DNA of 64,000 nucleotides. Origin: Formosa sp. Hel1_33_131. GTDB taxonomy: Bacteria; Bacteroidota; Bacteroidia; Flavobacteriales; Flavobacteriaceae. Location: contig CATEFX010000019.1 in the NCBI GenBank assembly GCA_949499105.1, positions 1 to 64,000 of the forward strand. Reading direction: 5' to 3'. The notes under the pieces were generated by a model. That model was given only the letters and a program-made list of their open reading frames with translations. It was not told the origin of the DNA and made no database searches. Below are positions 52,628 through 61,951 of the stretch, in pieces. Both the position numbers and the translations under genes were made by a program. Position 1 is the first letter of the stretch. Every line of letters begins with the position of its first letter.

Positions 52628-53310
52628 TGAAAAAAATAACAATAGCCATTGATGGGTTTTCATCAACAGGAAAAAGTACACTGGCCAAACAATTAGCTCA
52701 AAAGCTTCAGTATGTATATGTTGATTCTGGAGCAATGTATCGTGCTGTAGCATTATATGCCTTAAATCATAAATTAATTATCGACAAAAAATTAAATAAA
52801 GAGATTCTTATAAGTCATTTGCCAGAGATCAAAGTTTCCTTTAGGTATAATGAACTTTTAAAAGCTTCAGAAATCTATTTAAATGGAGATAATGTGAATA
52901 CTGCCATTCGAACCATGGAGGTTTCCAATAGTGTGAGTATTGTGGCGACTGTTCCTGAAGTGCGTCAACAATTAGTAGAATTACAGCAAGAAATGGGAGC
53001 TCACAAAGGAATTGTAATGGATGGAAGAGATATTGGTACGGTTGTTTTTCCAGACGCTGAATTGAAGCTTTTTATGACTGCCTCCGCCGATACTCGTGCA
53101 CAACGTCGCTATGATGAACTGATTGAAAGTGGGGCAGAAGTAACGTATCAAGCAGTGCTTGAAAATATCACCTCACGAGATCACATCGACTCTACAAGAG
53201 AAGATTCGCCTTTGTTTAAAGCAGATGATGCCATTGGAATTGATAACTCAAATCTAAATAAGGAACAGCAATTTGAAAAGGTGATGAAGCTAGTAAAGTC
53301 AAAATTGTAA
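52627..53310 (+). CDS. cmk: Cytidylate kinase
   Basis: Phosphorylates CMP and dCMP; 227 aa, standard. IAIDGFSSTGKSTLAKQLA is the P-loop, YVDSGAMYRAVALYAL the nucleotide-binding segment, and MDGRDIGTVVFPDAELKLFMTASADTRAQRR the conserved core. The start is GTG, overlapping the porQ stop by one base (TAGTG), a sign of translational coupling. Confidence 0.96.
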   Translation: MKKITIAIDGFSSTGKSTLAKQLAQKLQYVYVDSGAMYRAVALYALNHKLIIDKKLNKEILISHLPEIKVSFRYNELLKASEIYLNGDNVNTAIRTMEVSNSVSIVATVPEVRQQLVELQQEMGAHKGIVMDGRDIGTVVFPDAELKLFMTASADTRAQRRYDELIESGAEVTYQAVLENITSRDHIDSTREDSPLFKADDAIGIDNSNLNKEQQFEKVMKLVKSKL

Positions 53311-53323
53311 TTCACAACTCATA

Positions 53324-53353
53324 AAAAAAGACTATCGAGTGACAGTCTTTTTT
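53324..53353. terminator. Terminator between cmk and the LysM gene
   Basis: AAAAAAGACT / AGTCTTTTTT, bidirectional, between convergent genes. Confidence 0.8.
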
Positions 53354-53385
53354 GGTTTTGGAATAAATTTTTACAGATTTAGAAT

Positions 53386-53763
53386 CTATAAATTAGGGAT
53401 GACCAGTTCTTGATCTGGATAAATCCTGTCAGGACTTTTTAGGATTTCACTGTTGGCCAAAAATATTTGTTTATAATTCATTGCGTTGCCATAGTAGTGT
53501 TTTGCAATTCCTCCTAAAGTTTCACCTCTTTTTACAGTATGCCGGTGGTAAACGGATGCATCTCGGATTTCAATATTAGCATTGAGATCTGAAGGTTTGT
53601 CACCTCCAACAGACTTGATTTCATCCCAAAGAAGGTTTTTTTCATAAGGGGTTCTGGCAGTACCTTTGATGTTTAAAATCCCGTTTTGTTCCTGGACGTC
53701 ACCATCTTGGATCTTTAATTTTTCACCTAGATCCAGTACGGATTGGTATTTTTGTTTAAGCAT
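53386..53763 (-). CDS. LysM domain protein
   Basis: About 125 aa from the ATG at 53763; the ORF extends 13 codons upstream without homology. The N-terminal part (KLKIQDGDVQEQNGILNIKGTARTPYEKNLLWDEI) is BON-like, and the C-terminal part is one LysM domain (HTVKRGETLGGIAKHYYGNAMNYKQIFLANSEIL...DRIYPDQELVIP) that binds peptidoglycan or chitin-type glycans. No signal peptide is visible, as in YgaU/LysM-BON relatives. Role in the cell is uncertain. Confidence 0.87.
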   Translation of the reverse strand: MLKQKYQSVLDLGEKLKIQDGDVQEQNGILNIKGTARTPYEKNLLWDEIKSVGGDKPSDLNANIEIRDASVYHRHTVKRGETLGGIAKHYYGNAMNYKQIFLANSEILKSPDRIYPDQELVIPNL

Positions 53764-53880
53764 AATTAAGTAGATTTGAAGATTATAAACTAAATGTAGC
53801 AAATTTTATGCTAATTTCCTCACCAAAACAATAAATTTAACACCTCTTTAGCGTCTCTGTTAAAAACAGCAGAGAATTCG

Positions 53881-53912
53881 TTTGGTAAGCATATAGATAT
53901 ATCGTAACATTG
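53881..53912 (+). promoter_or_regulatory. Promoter of rpsA
   Basis: TTTG (53881-53884), 20 nt, then TAACATTG (53905-53912), one mismatch from TAnnTTTG. It predicts a leader of roughly 110 nt before the rpsA ATG. Confidence 0.55.
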
Positions 53913-54026
53913 CACTCCTTTTAGCGATAATAGATTCAGTAAAAGGAATTCACTTTAATTAACAATGCTTTTATAGAAGCGCTTAATCGAATCTAACTTC
54001 TGTAAAATACAAATTTTTAAACAGCC

Positions 54027-55859
54027 ATGGCTGAAGAACAAAACACAAATGTGGAAGAAGTAACTGCAGAAACTACCGCAGCAGAAACGCCACAAGTAAA
54101 CGAAGCTCAAGCAAATCCCGAGCAATTCCTGAAAGATTTTAACTGGCACAATTACGAAGAGGGTATCGACCCTGTTGACGATGCTAAACTTGATGAATTT
54201 GAAAAGTTAGTCGCAAGTAATTTTGTAGACACTCTTGATGATCAAGTGGTAGAAGGAACTGTGATTCATATTTCTGATCGCGATGCGATTATTGATATCA
54301 ATGCAAAATCTGAAGGTGTTATTTCATTAAATGAATTTCGTTACAACCCAAACCTTGCAGTAGGTGACAAAGTAGAAGTATTAATCGATGTGCGTGAAGA
54401 TGCAACAGGTCAATTAATTTTATCGCACCGTAAAGCAAGAGTTATCAAGGCATGGGATCGTGTGATCGCTGCAAATGAAACTGGAGAAATTGTAAATGGA
54501 TTCGTTAAATGTCGTACGAAAGGTGGTATGATTGTCGACGTATTTGGTATTGAAGCATTCTTACCAGGATCACAAATCGATGTGAAACCAATTAGAGATT
54601 ACGATCAGTATGTAAACAAAACAATGGAATTCAAAGTGGTTAAAATCAACCACGAATTCAAAAACGTTGTTGTTTCGCATAAAGCACTTATTGAAGCGGA
54701 TATCGAAATCCAGAAAAAAGAAATTATCAGTCAACTAGAAAAAGGTCAAGTTCTTGAAGGTGTGGTTAAAAATATCACGTCATACGGAGTCTTTATGGAT
54801 CTTGGAGGTGTTGATGGATTAGTTCATATTACAGACCTTTCTTGGTCAAGAATCAACCATCCAAGTGAGATTGTTGAACTCGATCAAAAATTAAACGTTG
54901 TAATCCTTGATTTTGATGAAAACAAGTCAAGAATTCAATTAGGTCTTAAACAATTAAGCAAACATCCATGGGATGCCCTTGGAGAAGAAGTTAAAATTGG
55001 AGATGAAATCGAAGGTAAAGTTGTAGTCATCGCTGATTATGGCGCATTTATCGAGGTTGTTGAAGGCGTTGAAGGATTAATTCACGTTTCTGAAATGTCT
55101 TGGTCTACACACTTACGTTCTGCACAAGATTTCGTTAAAGTAGGCGATAAAATCAAAGCTCAAATCTTAACTTTAGATAGAGAAGATCGTAAAATGTCAT
55201 TAGGTATCAAGCAATTATCTGCTGATCCATGGACAGATATTACAACAAAATTCCCAGTCGCTTCTAAGCATACAGGAATTGTTAGAAACTTCACAAACTT
55301 TGGTGTTTTTGTTGAATTAGAAGAAGGTATTGATGGATTAATTTACATCTCTGATTTATCTTGGACTAAGAAAGTCAAGCATCCTAGCGAATTCTGTGCT
55401 GTTGGTGATAACTTAGAAGTGATAGTTCTTGAACTCGATGTAGAAGCAAGAAAATTAAGTTTAGGTCATAAACAAACGACGGAGAATCCATGGGATAAAT
55501 ATCAAACTGAATTTGCATTAAACACGAAACATACCGCTTCAATCGAGGAGATTGTTGATAAAGGTGCGACTGTGAAATTCAATGAAGATGTGATTGCTTT
55601 TGTTCCTTCACGTCATCTTGAAAAAGAAGACGGAAACAAGCTTAAAAAAGGCGAAGAAGCTGAGTTTGTGATCATTGAATTCAATAAAGAATTCAAACGT
55701 GTGGTCGCATCTCATACCGCTCTTTTTAAAGCAGAAGAAGTGAAGCATGTGAAAGCAGCTGTTAAAAAAGCAGCAAGTAGTGCAGCAGAAGCAAAACCTA
55801 CTTTAGGAGACGCGAATGATGCTTTACAAGCGCTTAAAGACAAGATGGACGGGAAATAA
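54027..55859 (+). CDS. rpsA: 30S ribosomal protein S1
   Basis: mRNA-binding ribosomal protein, 610 aa, built of six S1 (OB-fold) repeats. Clear copies include GQVLEGVVKNITSYGVFMDLGGVDGLVHITDLSW (about 240) and GDEIEGKVVVIADYGAFIEVVEGVEGLIHVSEMSW (about 325), plus a third with GVFVELEEGIDGLIYISDLSW; the first two repeats and the last are more divergent. The acidic N-terminus (AEEQNTNVEEVTAETTAAETP) replaces the usual start. It has its own promoter and a strong terminator. Autoregulation through the leader is possible. Confidence 0.97.
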   Translation: MAEEQNTNVEEVTAETTAAETPQVNEAQANPEQFLKDFNWHNYEEGIDPVDDAKLDEFEKLVASNFVDTLDDQVVEGTVIHISDRDAIIDINAKSEGVISLNEFRYNPNLAVGDKVEVLIDVREDATGQLILSHRKARVIKAWDRVIAANETGEIVNGFVKCRTKGGMIVDVFGIEAFLPGSQIDVKPIRDYDQYVNKTMEFKVVKINHEFKNVVVSHKALIEADIEIQKKEIISQLEKGQVLEGVVKNITSYGVFMDLGGVDGLVHITDLSWSRINHPSEIVELDQKLNVVILDFDENKSRIQLGLKQLSKHPWDALGEEVKIGDEIEGKVVVIADYGAFIEVVEGVEGLIHVSEMSWSTHLRSAQDFVKVGDKIKAQILTLDREDRKMSLGIKQLSADPWTDITTKFPVASKHTGIVRNFTNFGVFVELEEGIDGLIYISDLSWTKKVKHPSEFCAVGDNLEVIVLELDVEARKLSLGHKQTTENPWDKYQTEFALNTKHTASIEEIVDKGATVKFNEDVIAFVPSRHLEKEDGNKLKKGEEAEFVIIEFNKEFKRVVASHTALFKAEEVKHVKAAVKKAASSAAEAKPTLGDANDALQALKDKMDGK

Positions 55860-55881
55860 TCACCCAATAGTCTTATAACTT

Positions 55882-55915
55882 AAAAGCCCCTTCTCATTGA
55901 GAAGGGGCTTTTTTT
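55882..55915 (+). terminator. Terminator of rpsA
   Basis: AAAAGCCCCTTCTC / GAGAAGGGGCTTTT with an ATT loop and a T-run: a 14-bp perfect stem, the strongest in the window. Confidence 0.95.
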
Positions 55916-55954
55916 ATGTTTAATTTTGAAGATTCCTTTTAACCACTTAATGAT

Positions 55955-56356
55955 TTAATGTTTTTTATCCTCTGGTTTTTGTTGCCACATCATTAAATAC
56001 TGTCCAGTGGCCATTTTACGAGCTGTGTAAATCGCTTTTTGTGCGTATTCACCTTCAAATAATTCATTGATGGTTTCGACCCACAATTGTAACCACTTTC
56101 CAAAATGCACTTGATTAATTGTATAGTCTGCAACTTTATCTACTTTGGCATGTTTTTGTAATGGATTGCCTTTAAATTTGGGCACGCCAAATAAATTGGT
56201 TTCCCAAAAATCGGTCAATTTCACCAAATGGTCAGGCCACAACGCTTCGCTAATATGGGTATTAAAAATGGGACCTAGTAACGCATCTTTTCTGATTTTC
56301 GAATAAAATGTATTGACTAAAACTTGGAGGTCTTCTCTGGTGTCGATCGTTTTCAT
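55955..56356 (-). CDS. Group III truncated haemoglobin
   Basis: Haem protein of the 2-on-2 globin fold, 133 aa. LVNTFYSKIRKDALLGPIFNTHI, WPDHLVKLTDFWETNLFG and the NPLQKHAKVDKVADYTINQVHFGKWLQLWVETINELF segment match the group III family; the histidine of QVHFGKWL is the likely proximal haem ligand. Roles proposed for the group are oxygen, peroxide or nitric-oxide chemistry. Its own regulation is not visible. The peroxide operon lies upstream on the same strand. Confidence 0.88.
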   Translation of the reverse strand: MKTIDTREDLQVLVNTFYSKIRKDALLGPIFNTHISEALWPDHLVKLTDFWETNLFGVPKFKGNPLQKHAKVDKVADYTINQVHFGKWLQLWVETINELFEGEYAQKAIYTARKMATGQYLMMWQQKPEDKKH

Positions 56357-56426
56357 GAATTACTTATAAAATTAAGTTCAGAAGAATTGGCGTTGGGGCG
56401 TTTTCTTTAAATAAAGATAACAAAAA

Positions 56427-56452
56427 AAGCCGCTTCTTTTCAGAAACGGCTT
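56427..56452 (-). terminator. Terminator after the DUF6952 gene
   Basis: AAGCCG / CGGCTT with an inner TTCT/AGAA helix. The A-tract to its left gives a U-tract for minus-strand transcripts. Confidence 0.75.
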
Positions 56453-56473
56453 AGTATTTTAAAAGTCAAAACA

Positions 56474-56737
56474 TTAGGTGTCAATGGAACCCAGTACGCG
56501 TTTCATGAAACTATTTAAAGCTTCTTTTTGTGGCGTTCCATCTTTCATCATTTTATGGACTTCAAGAGCGCCATACATATTAGAGATTAATTCGCCAATG
56601 ACGTCTAATTCTTCATCTTTCAGACTTGGAACTTCTGTAAGTGCTTCAAGGGTTTCAAGGGTTTCAACGATATAATCTTCGTCATTGTCCTCAATAAATT
56701 GCGTTAAATGTTTAATTACTGGCAGCTTCATCGACAA
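56474..56737 (-). CDS. DUF6952 family protein
   Basis: 87-residue acidic helical protein (MKLPVIKHLTQFIEDNDEDYIVETLETLEALTE...). It overlaps the thioredoxin gene by 26 nt, downstream of it, and ends before a terminator, so it is the last gene of the peroxiredoxin-thioredoxin operon. No catalytic residues or cysteines are visible. An accessory role in thiol or peroxide defence is inferred from position only. Confidence 0.75.
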   Translation of the reverse strand: MSMKLPVIKHLTQFIEDNDEDYIVETLETLEALTEVPSLKDEELDVIGELISNMYGALEVHKMMKDGTPQKEALNSFMKRVLGSIDT

Positions 56738-57023
56738 GTTCTTTTAAAACATCAAACTTATTTGTTTGGGTTTGGTTTATAAATTGTCCTGATTTAAAAA
56801 TCGCAAAAGTAGGCAGATTGTCTACAGTAGCTAATTTTCTACTTTCAGGGAATTTTTCAGCATCCACGATCACAAAGGTAGCATCCGACATTTCAGAGGC
56901 TAATTTTTTGAATTTTGGTTTCATAATTCTACAATTCCCACACCATGAAGCGGAGTATTGTACCACTACGAATGGGTTGTCTGAAATAATAGCTTGTAAA
57001 TTGTCTTCAGAAAGTTCTTGCAT
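56712..57023 (-). CDS. Thioredoxin-like protein
   Basis: 103-residue thioredoxin-fold protein with the active site SASWCGNCRIMKPKF, where the classical CGPC is CGNC. It has the cis-proline region NLPTFAIFKSG. It lies 12 nt downstream of a 2-Cys peroxiredoxin gene and may reduce it; alternatively it is a general disulfide reductase. It overlaps the DUF6952 gene. Confidence 0.9.
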   Translation of the reverse strand: MQELSEDNLQAIISDNPFVVVQYSASWCGNCRIMKPKFKKLASEMSDATFVIVDAEKFPESRKLATVDNLPTFAIFKSGQFINQTQTNKFDVLKELVDEAASN

Positions 57024-57035
57024 TATAAACAGTTT

Positions 57036-57674
57036 TTAGTGTGATGCTAAATAACTAGCAGTTCCTTTAGCATTCGGTTCCATGGCGTCTTTACCTTCTT
57101 CCCAGTTTGCAGGACATACTTCTCCTTTTTCTTGTACGTGCGTGTAGGCATCTACAAGTCTTAAAAACTCAGCAACATTACGACCAAGTGGCATGTGGTT
57201 CACACTTTCATGCACCACAGTTCCTTCTTCATCAATAATGTAAGTTGCTCTGTAAGTAACGTTGTCACCTTCAACTAAAACGACTCCAGTTTCTTCATTA
57301 TAAGTTTCATCTGAAATATCTAAAATACCTAAGGTAGATGCTAAGTTTCTATTAGAATCTGCCAAAATTGGGTACGTAACACCTTCGATACCGCCATTGT
57401 CTTTAGCCGTTGATAACCATGCAAAATGAACTTCTGGCGTATCACATGAAGCACCAATAACAATGGTGTTTCTTTTTTCAAATTCGGCTTTAGCAGCTTC
57501 AAATGCGTGTAATTCTGTTGGACATACAAAAGTAAAATCTTTTGGATACCAGAACAAAAGTACTTTTTTCTTATTGTTGATTGCTTCTTCGAGAACGTTT
57601 ACTTTAAAAGTATCGCCCATTTCATTCATTGCATCAACGTTTAAATTTGGAAATTTTTTTCCTACAATTGCCAT
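57036..57674 (-). CDS. ahpC: 2-Cys peroxiredoxin (AhpC/Prx family)
   Basis: Thiol peroxidase reducing hydrogen and organic peroxides; 212 aa. The peroxidatic site YPKDFTFVCPTELHAF and the resolving cysteine in KGEVCPANWEEGK are both present. The C-terminus is longer than in minimal family members. First gene of the Prx-Trx-DUF6952 operon. A TATCTTTA promoter-like site (57710-57717, minus) and a perfect palindrome at 57760-57775 lie upstream. Confidence 0.95.
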   Translation of the reverse strand: MAIVGKKFPNLNVDAMNEMGDTFKVNVLEEAINNKKKVLLFWYPKDFTFVCPTELHAFEAAKAEFEKRNTIVIGASCDTPEVHFAWLSTAKDNGGIEGVTYPILADSNRNLASTLGILDISDETYNEETGVVLVEGDNVTYRATYIIDEEGTVVHESVNHMPLGRNVAEFLRLVDAYTHVQEKGEVCPANWEEGKDAMEPNAKGTASYLASH

Positions 57675-57759
57675 AATATATAGTTTAAGTGTTGTTAAAT
57701 TATTTTAGGTAAAGATACAGTATGCACTCTCTTTTTATCGGGTTGAAAAATTATAATTT

Positions 57760-57775
57760 CTTATAGAACTATAAG
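57760..57775 (-). promoter_or_regulatory. Palindrome upstream of ahpC
   Basis: CTTATAG-AA-CTATAAG, a perfect 7-2-7 inverted repeat, roughly 85-100 nt before the ahpC ATG. Possible peroxide-regulator (PerR/OxyR-like) site; it does not match the Bacillus PerR box exactly. Confidence 0.35.
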
Positions 57776-57805
57776 GTAAAGTTATTTTGAATAAACTTGA
57801 AGTAT

Positions 57806-59290
57806 TTAGGACTTCGCTAATTCTTTTATCTTGATAGAGAACGCAGCAAACAGAAGTGTGGTAAAAGGACTGATCCAATTGAAAAATGCAAACACAAAAT
57901 AGTCTGCTACAGAAACGCCTAAAACGCCGCTTTGATAAGCACCACAAGTATTCCAAGGCACTAACACGGAAGTAACGGTTCCAGAATCTTCAAGCGTACG
58001 GCTTAAGTTTTCAGGGGCTAAACCACGATCTTTATAAGCTTTTTTAAACATTTTCCCTGGGACAACCAATGCCAAATATTGATCAGAAGCCGTTACATTA
58101 AGCGCCAAACAACTAGCAACAGTGCTTGCAAATAAGCCAAAAGTAGAGGTGGCTAAGCTTAAAAGTGCTTTACTAATCCTAGAAAGTGCGCCTATAGCAT
58201 CCATAACGCCTCCAAAAACCATGGCGCAAACAATCAACCATATAGTGCCTAACATCCCACGCATCCCACCAGAAGTGAATAAGTCATTTAGTTCTTCACT
58301 CGATGATACAACGGCAGTGTCAACCGTAATCGCTTTCATGACCCCTTTATAAGCGGCTTCAAAACTTAGTGTATCGCTTTCTGCAATTGCTAGTATAATT
58401 TGTGGTTGTGCAATAATGGCCGCCACAGCACCCAATAAGGTTCCAATTAAAAGTGCTATAAGAGGCGGTGTTTTTCTTACGATTAAAACAATCACTAACA
58501 CAGGCACACTAAATAACCAAGGTGAAATATTAAATGCACCGTCTATGGCTTCGAGTTTATCAGAGATGTCAGGGGTTCCAGTGGTGTCTATGTTTAACCC
58601 AATTATTAAAAAGATAATTAGTGTAATTATGATGGTTGGGATGGTTGTGTAGGCCATATACTTTATGTGGTCAAATAATTCACTCCCTGCCATTGCAGGA
58701 GCTAAATTTGTAGTATCACTAAGCGGGGACATTTTATCTCCAAAATAGGCGCCTGATAATACAGCTCCAGCCGTCATACCAGCAGAAATCCCTAAAGTGT
58801 TTCCAATTCCAATTAATGCAATTCCAACCGTTGCCGATGTGGTCCAGCTACTGCCTGTAGCGATGGAAATGATTGAGCAAATGATGACAGAGGCTACCAG
58901 GAAAAATGTAGGGTTCAAGATTTGTAGTCCATAATAAATCATGGATGGAATCACACCACTAATGAGCCAGGTTCCAGCCAATGCTCCGACCATTAATAAA
59001 ATCAAAAGTGACCCGGTAGTCGATTTAACATTTTCGGCAACTTCCTCTAACATTTGTTTATAACTAACTTTATTATAAAACCCAACAATAGCGGCTACAG
59101 CAGCTCCTAATATTAATATAAATTGATTGCTACCACTAAGCGCATCGTCACCAAATACAAAAAATACATTATAAAACAACATCCCAACAAGAGCGATCAC
59201 AGGGATGAGCGCTTCCCAGATATTCAGCTCTTTGTTTTCAATAATTACGTTGTCTTTTGGGGTAATTGGTTTAATGTTTTGACTTTCCAT
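57806..59290 (-). CDS. nhaC: Na+/H+ antiporter of the NhaC family
   Basis: Inner-membrane transporter, 494 aa, with about 11-12 helices. ATGSSWTTSATVGIALIGIGNTLGISAGM and SGAYFGDKMSPLSDTTNLAPAMAGSELFDHI are signature segments of the NhaC family (the second contains likely ion-binding Asp/Ser/Thr residues), as is PGKMFKKAYKDRGLAPENLSRTLEDSGTVTSVLVPWNTCGAY. It probably exchanges sodium or an amine/organic acid for protons; relatives include malate-lactate antiporters. Single gene as far as seen. Confidence 0.88.
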   Translation of the reverse strand: MESQNIKPITPKDNVIIENKELNIWEALIPVIALVGMLFYNVFFVFGDDALSGSNQFILILGAAVAAIVGFYNKVSYKQMLEEVAENVKSTTGSLLILLMVGALAGTWLISGVIPSMIYYGLQILNPTFFLVASVIICSIISIATGSSWTTSATVGIALIGIGNTLGISAGMTAGAVLSGAYFGDKMSPLSDTTNLAPAMAGSELFDHIKYMAYTTIPTIIITLIIFLIIGLNIDTTGTPDISDKLEAIDGAFNISPWLFSVPVLVIVLIVRKTPPLIALLIGTLLGAVAAIIAQPQIILAIAESDTLSFEAAYKGVMKAITVDTAVVSSSEELNDLFTSGGMRGMLGTIWLIVCAMVFGGVMDAIGALSRISKALLSLATSTFGLFASTVASCLALNVTASDQYLALVVPGKMFKKAYKDRGLAPENLSRTLEDSGTVTSVLVPWNTCGAYQSGVLGVSVADYFVFAFFNWISPFTTLLFAAFSIKIKELAKS

Positions 59291-59375
59291 AAAAATAAAG
59301 TTCAGTGATTCGTTACTGTAATGTTACGATTTTACTGACAGCTATGCAAGTCCACATTTGGTCACTACTTTTGGG

Positions 59376-61787
59376 TTATCTTAACTTGGGATAGGAGCTA
59401 GGGTCCACTTCGTGAAACATCGCATACACCACTTCAAAAATATCATCAGCAGAAGGTTTGCTAAAATAATCTCCATCAGAACCATAGGCAGGTCGGTGTT
59501 CTTTTGCGGTCAACATTTGTGGTTTACTATCTAAACATTGATAGATATCTTGATGTTGTAAAATTTCATTAAGAATGTAAGCAGAGGCTCCGCCAGGGAC
59601 ATCTTCATCAACGATCAGTAATCGATTTGTGTTTTTAACACTTTTTGAAATATCTTTTTGAAGATCAAATGGAATGAGTGATTGAATATCAATGATCTCA
59701 ACATCAATATCTACTTCTAAAAGGATTTTAGCAGCTTGCTCTACAATTCGTAAGGTAGACCCATAAGAAACGATGGTAAGATCCGCCCCCTTTTTGATGG
59801 TTTCTACAATCCCAATAGGGGTTGTAAATTCACCAAGGTTTGCCGGTTCTTTTTCTTTTAAACGATACCCATTCAAACACTCAACCACCATTGCAGGTTG
59901 ATCGCTTTTTAAAAGTGTATTATAAAACCCAGCGGCTTTGGTCATATTTCGCGGAACTAATACATAAACGCCTCTTATTAAGTTAAGTATGCCCCCTAAT
60001 TGTGATCCTGAGTGCCAAATACCTTCTAAGCGATGTCCACGAGTCCGAATAATCATTGGCGCTTTTTGCTTCCCAAATGTTCGGTAATGGAGCGTTGATA
60101 AATCATCGCTTATAATTTGAAGCGCATACACCATATAATCAAGATATTGAATTTCGGCAATGGGTCTAAGCCCTCGTAATGCCATTCCAATGCCTTGGCC
60201 AATAATGGTTGCTTCGCGAATTCCAGTGTCTGAAACTCTAAGTTCGCCATATTTTTCTTGTAGGCCTTCTAAGCCTTGGTTGACATCTCCAATAGTTCCC
60301 GTATCTTCTCCAAAAATCAATACTTCAGGATATTTACTTAAAATTTTGTCAAAATTATCTCGTAAAATAATTCGTCCATCAACCAATTTTGAAGTGGCAT
60401 CAAAAACAGGGAGCACTTCTGCAATATTAGTCGCTCTATAGGCTGATTCGCTGTAAAGTAGGGTACTGTATTTCGGTTGAATTTCTTCAAAATAGGTATT
60501 AATCCACTGAATTAATTTATCTTTAGCAGGGCTCTCTTCGTGTATTAAATATTTTAAAATATTCCGAGCAGCACTTAAAATATCTTTTCGTAAAGGTTCA
60601 TGAATTAGTTCTAACTGGGCTATAATTTTATGAATAAACACTTTTTGAGAAGCAGTTACCGCGACCGTTTTCATAAGTTTTAAAGCCGCATGTTTTTCTT
60701 CTTTGATAGGTTCAGAAAAATCCTTCCATGCCTTTGTTTTTCCAATTTTAACTTTCTTTTTTACATTCCGATCAATCGTAGTAATCTCTTCTTCAGTGGC
60801 AATATCATTTGAAATAATCCAATCTCGAAATTTTAAGTTACAATCATTTGATTGCTCCCACTTTAATCGTTCGCTTGATTTATAACGTTCATGAGATCCT
60901 GAAGTTGAATGCCCTTGAGGTTGTGTAAGTTCGTTCACATGAATTAGTACAGGAATATGCTCTGTTCTTGCTAATTGACTGGCTTTTTGATAGGTGTTAA
61001 TGAGTTCAACATAATCCCAACCACTCACTCTTAAAATCTCGTAGCCTGAATGATTTGAGTCTCTTTGAAACCCTTTTAAAACTTCTGAGATATTTTCTTT
61101 AGTAGTTTGATGTTTTGCATGAACTGAAATTCCGTATTCATCATCCCAAACACTCACAACCATCGGAACCTGAAGCACTCCGGCAGCGTTGATCGTTTCA
61201 AAGAAAACACCTTCACTAGTACTCGCATTTCCAATGGTTCCCCAAGCAACTTCATTGCCCGAATTAGAAAATTTATCTGAATCAATATCTGTAAGGTTTC
61301 GATATACTTTTGAAGCTTGTGCTAAACCAAGTAATCGTGGCATTTGTGCTCCTGTCGGAGAAATATCGGAACTAGAGTTTTTTTGTTGGGTTAAATTTTT
61401 CCAATTAAAGTTTTCATCTAAGGAATGTGTGGTAAAATGACCACCCATTTGCCGACCGGCACTCATGGGGTCGTGTTTAATGTCCGTATTTCCGTAGAGA
61501 CCTGAGAAAAATTGTTCAATGGTCAGTTTTCCAATTGCCATCATAAAGGTTTGATCTCTATAATAGCCCGACCTAAAGTCGCCATTTTGAAACGCTTTTG
61601 CCCAAGCTAACTGGGGCAACTCTTTTCCATCACCAAAAATCCCGAATTTTGCTTTTCCAGTTAAGACTTCCCGTCGTCCAATAAGGCTACATTCTCTACT
61701 AGTGACCGCTATTGTATAGTCATTTAAGACTTCAGTTTTGAAGTCCTCAAATGTAATATCTTTAGTAAGGTCATTTTTGATCTGCAT
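59376..61787 (-). CDS. Fused 2-oxoacid dehydrogenase E1 alpha-beta subunits
   Basis: E1 component of a branched-chain-type 2-oxoacid dehydrogenase with alpha and beta halves in one 803-residue chain. The alpha half (about 1-400) carries the thiamine diphosphate region GNASTSEG (near 190) and WDDEYGIS (near 217), then HSTSGSHERYKSSE. The beta half (about 470-800) carries FGEDTGTIGDVNQGLEGL, VSDTGIREATIIGQGIGMALRGLRPIAEIQYLDY and VDEDVPGGASAYI. Usual E1 enzymes show GDG or GEG with NN here, so this is a variant. It makes acyl-CoA with an E2 and one of the two E3 enzymes. Confidence 0.9.
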   Translation of the reverse strand: MQIKNDLTKDITFEDFKTEVLNDYTIAVTSRECSLIGRREVLTGKAKFGIFGDGKELPQLAWAKAFQNGDFRSGYYRDQTFMMAIGKLTIEQFFSGLYGNTDIKHDPMSAGRQMGGHFTTHSLDENFNWKNLTQQKNSSSDISPTGAQMPRLLGLAQASKVYRNLTDIDSDKFSNSGNEVAWGTIGNASTSEGVFFETINAAGVLQVPMVVSVWDDEYGISVHAKHQTTKENISEVLKGFQRDSNHSGYEILRVSGWDYVELINTYQKASQLARTEHIPVLIHVNELTQPQGHSTSGSHERYKSSERLKWEQSNDCNLKFRDWIISNDIATEEEITTIDRNVKKKVKIGKTKAWKDFSEPIKEEKHAALKLMKTVAVTASQKVFIHKIIAQLELIHEPLRKDILSAARNILKYLIHEESPAKDKLIQWINTYFEEIQPKYSTLLYSESAYRATNIAEVLPVFDATSKLVDGRIILRDNFDKILSKYPEVLIFGEDTGTIGDVNQGLEGLQEKYGELRVSDTGIREATIIGQGIGMALRGLRPIAEIQYLDYMVYALQIISDDLSTLHYRTFGKQKAPMIIRTRGHRLEGIWHSGSQLGGILNLIRGVYVLVPRNMTKAAGFYNTLLKSDQPAMVVECLNGYRLKEKEPANLGEFTTPIGIVETIKKGADLTIVSYGSTLRIVEQAAKILLEVDIDVEIIDIQSLIPFDLQKDISKSVKNTNRLLIVDEDVPGGASAYILNEILQHQDIYQCLDSKPQMLTAKEHRPAYGSDGDYFSKPSADDIFEVVYAMFHEVDPSSYPKLR

Positions 61788-61951
61788 TCTAAAATAGTTC
61801 TTGTGAGTGGCAAATATAAAATATTTAGAAGTTTTGTCCTATCCTTTACATTGATAATTACGACTCCAATTATTAGAGTATAGTAAATAATTAGGTATTT
61901 AAATATCGTATTACTTGTGAGTATTAGGAATCAATGATTTTTAAGCAACAG

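Noticed and set aside
53857-53873. Hairpin CTGTT-AAA-AACAG as an rpsA leader element
   Set aside because: It lies upstream of the best rpsA promoter, so it would not be in the leader transcript.
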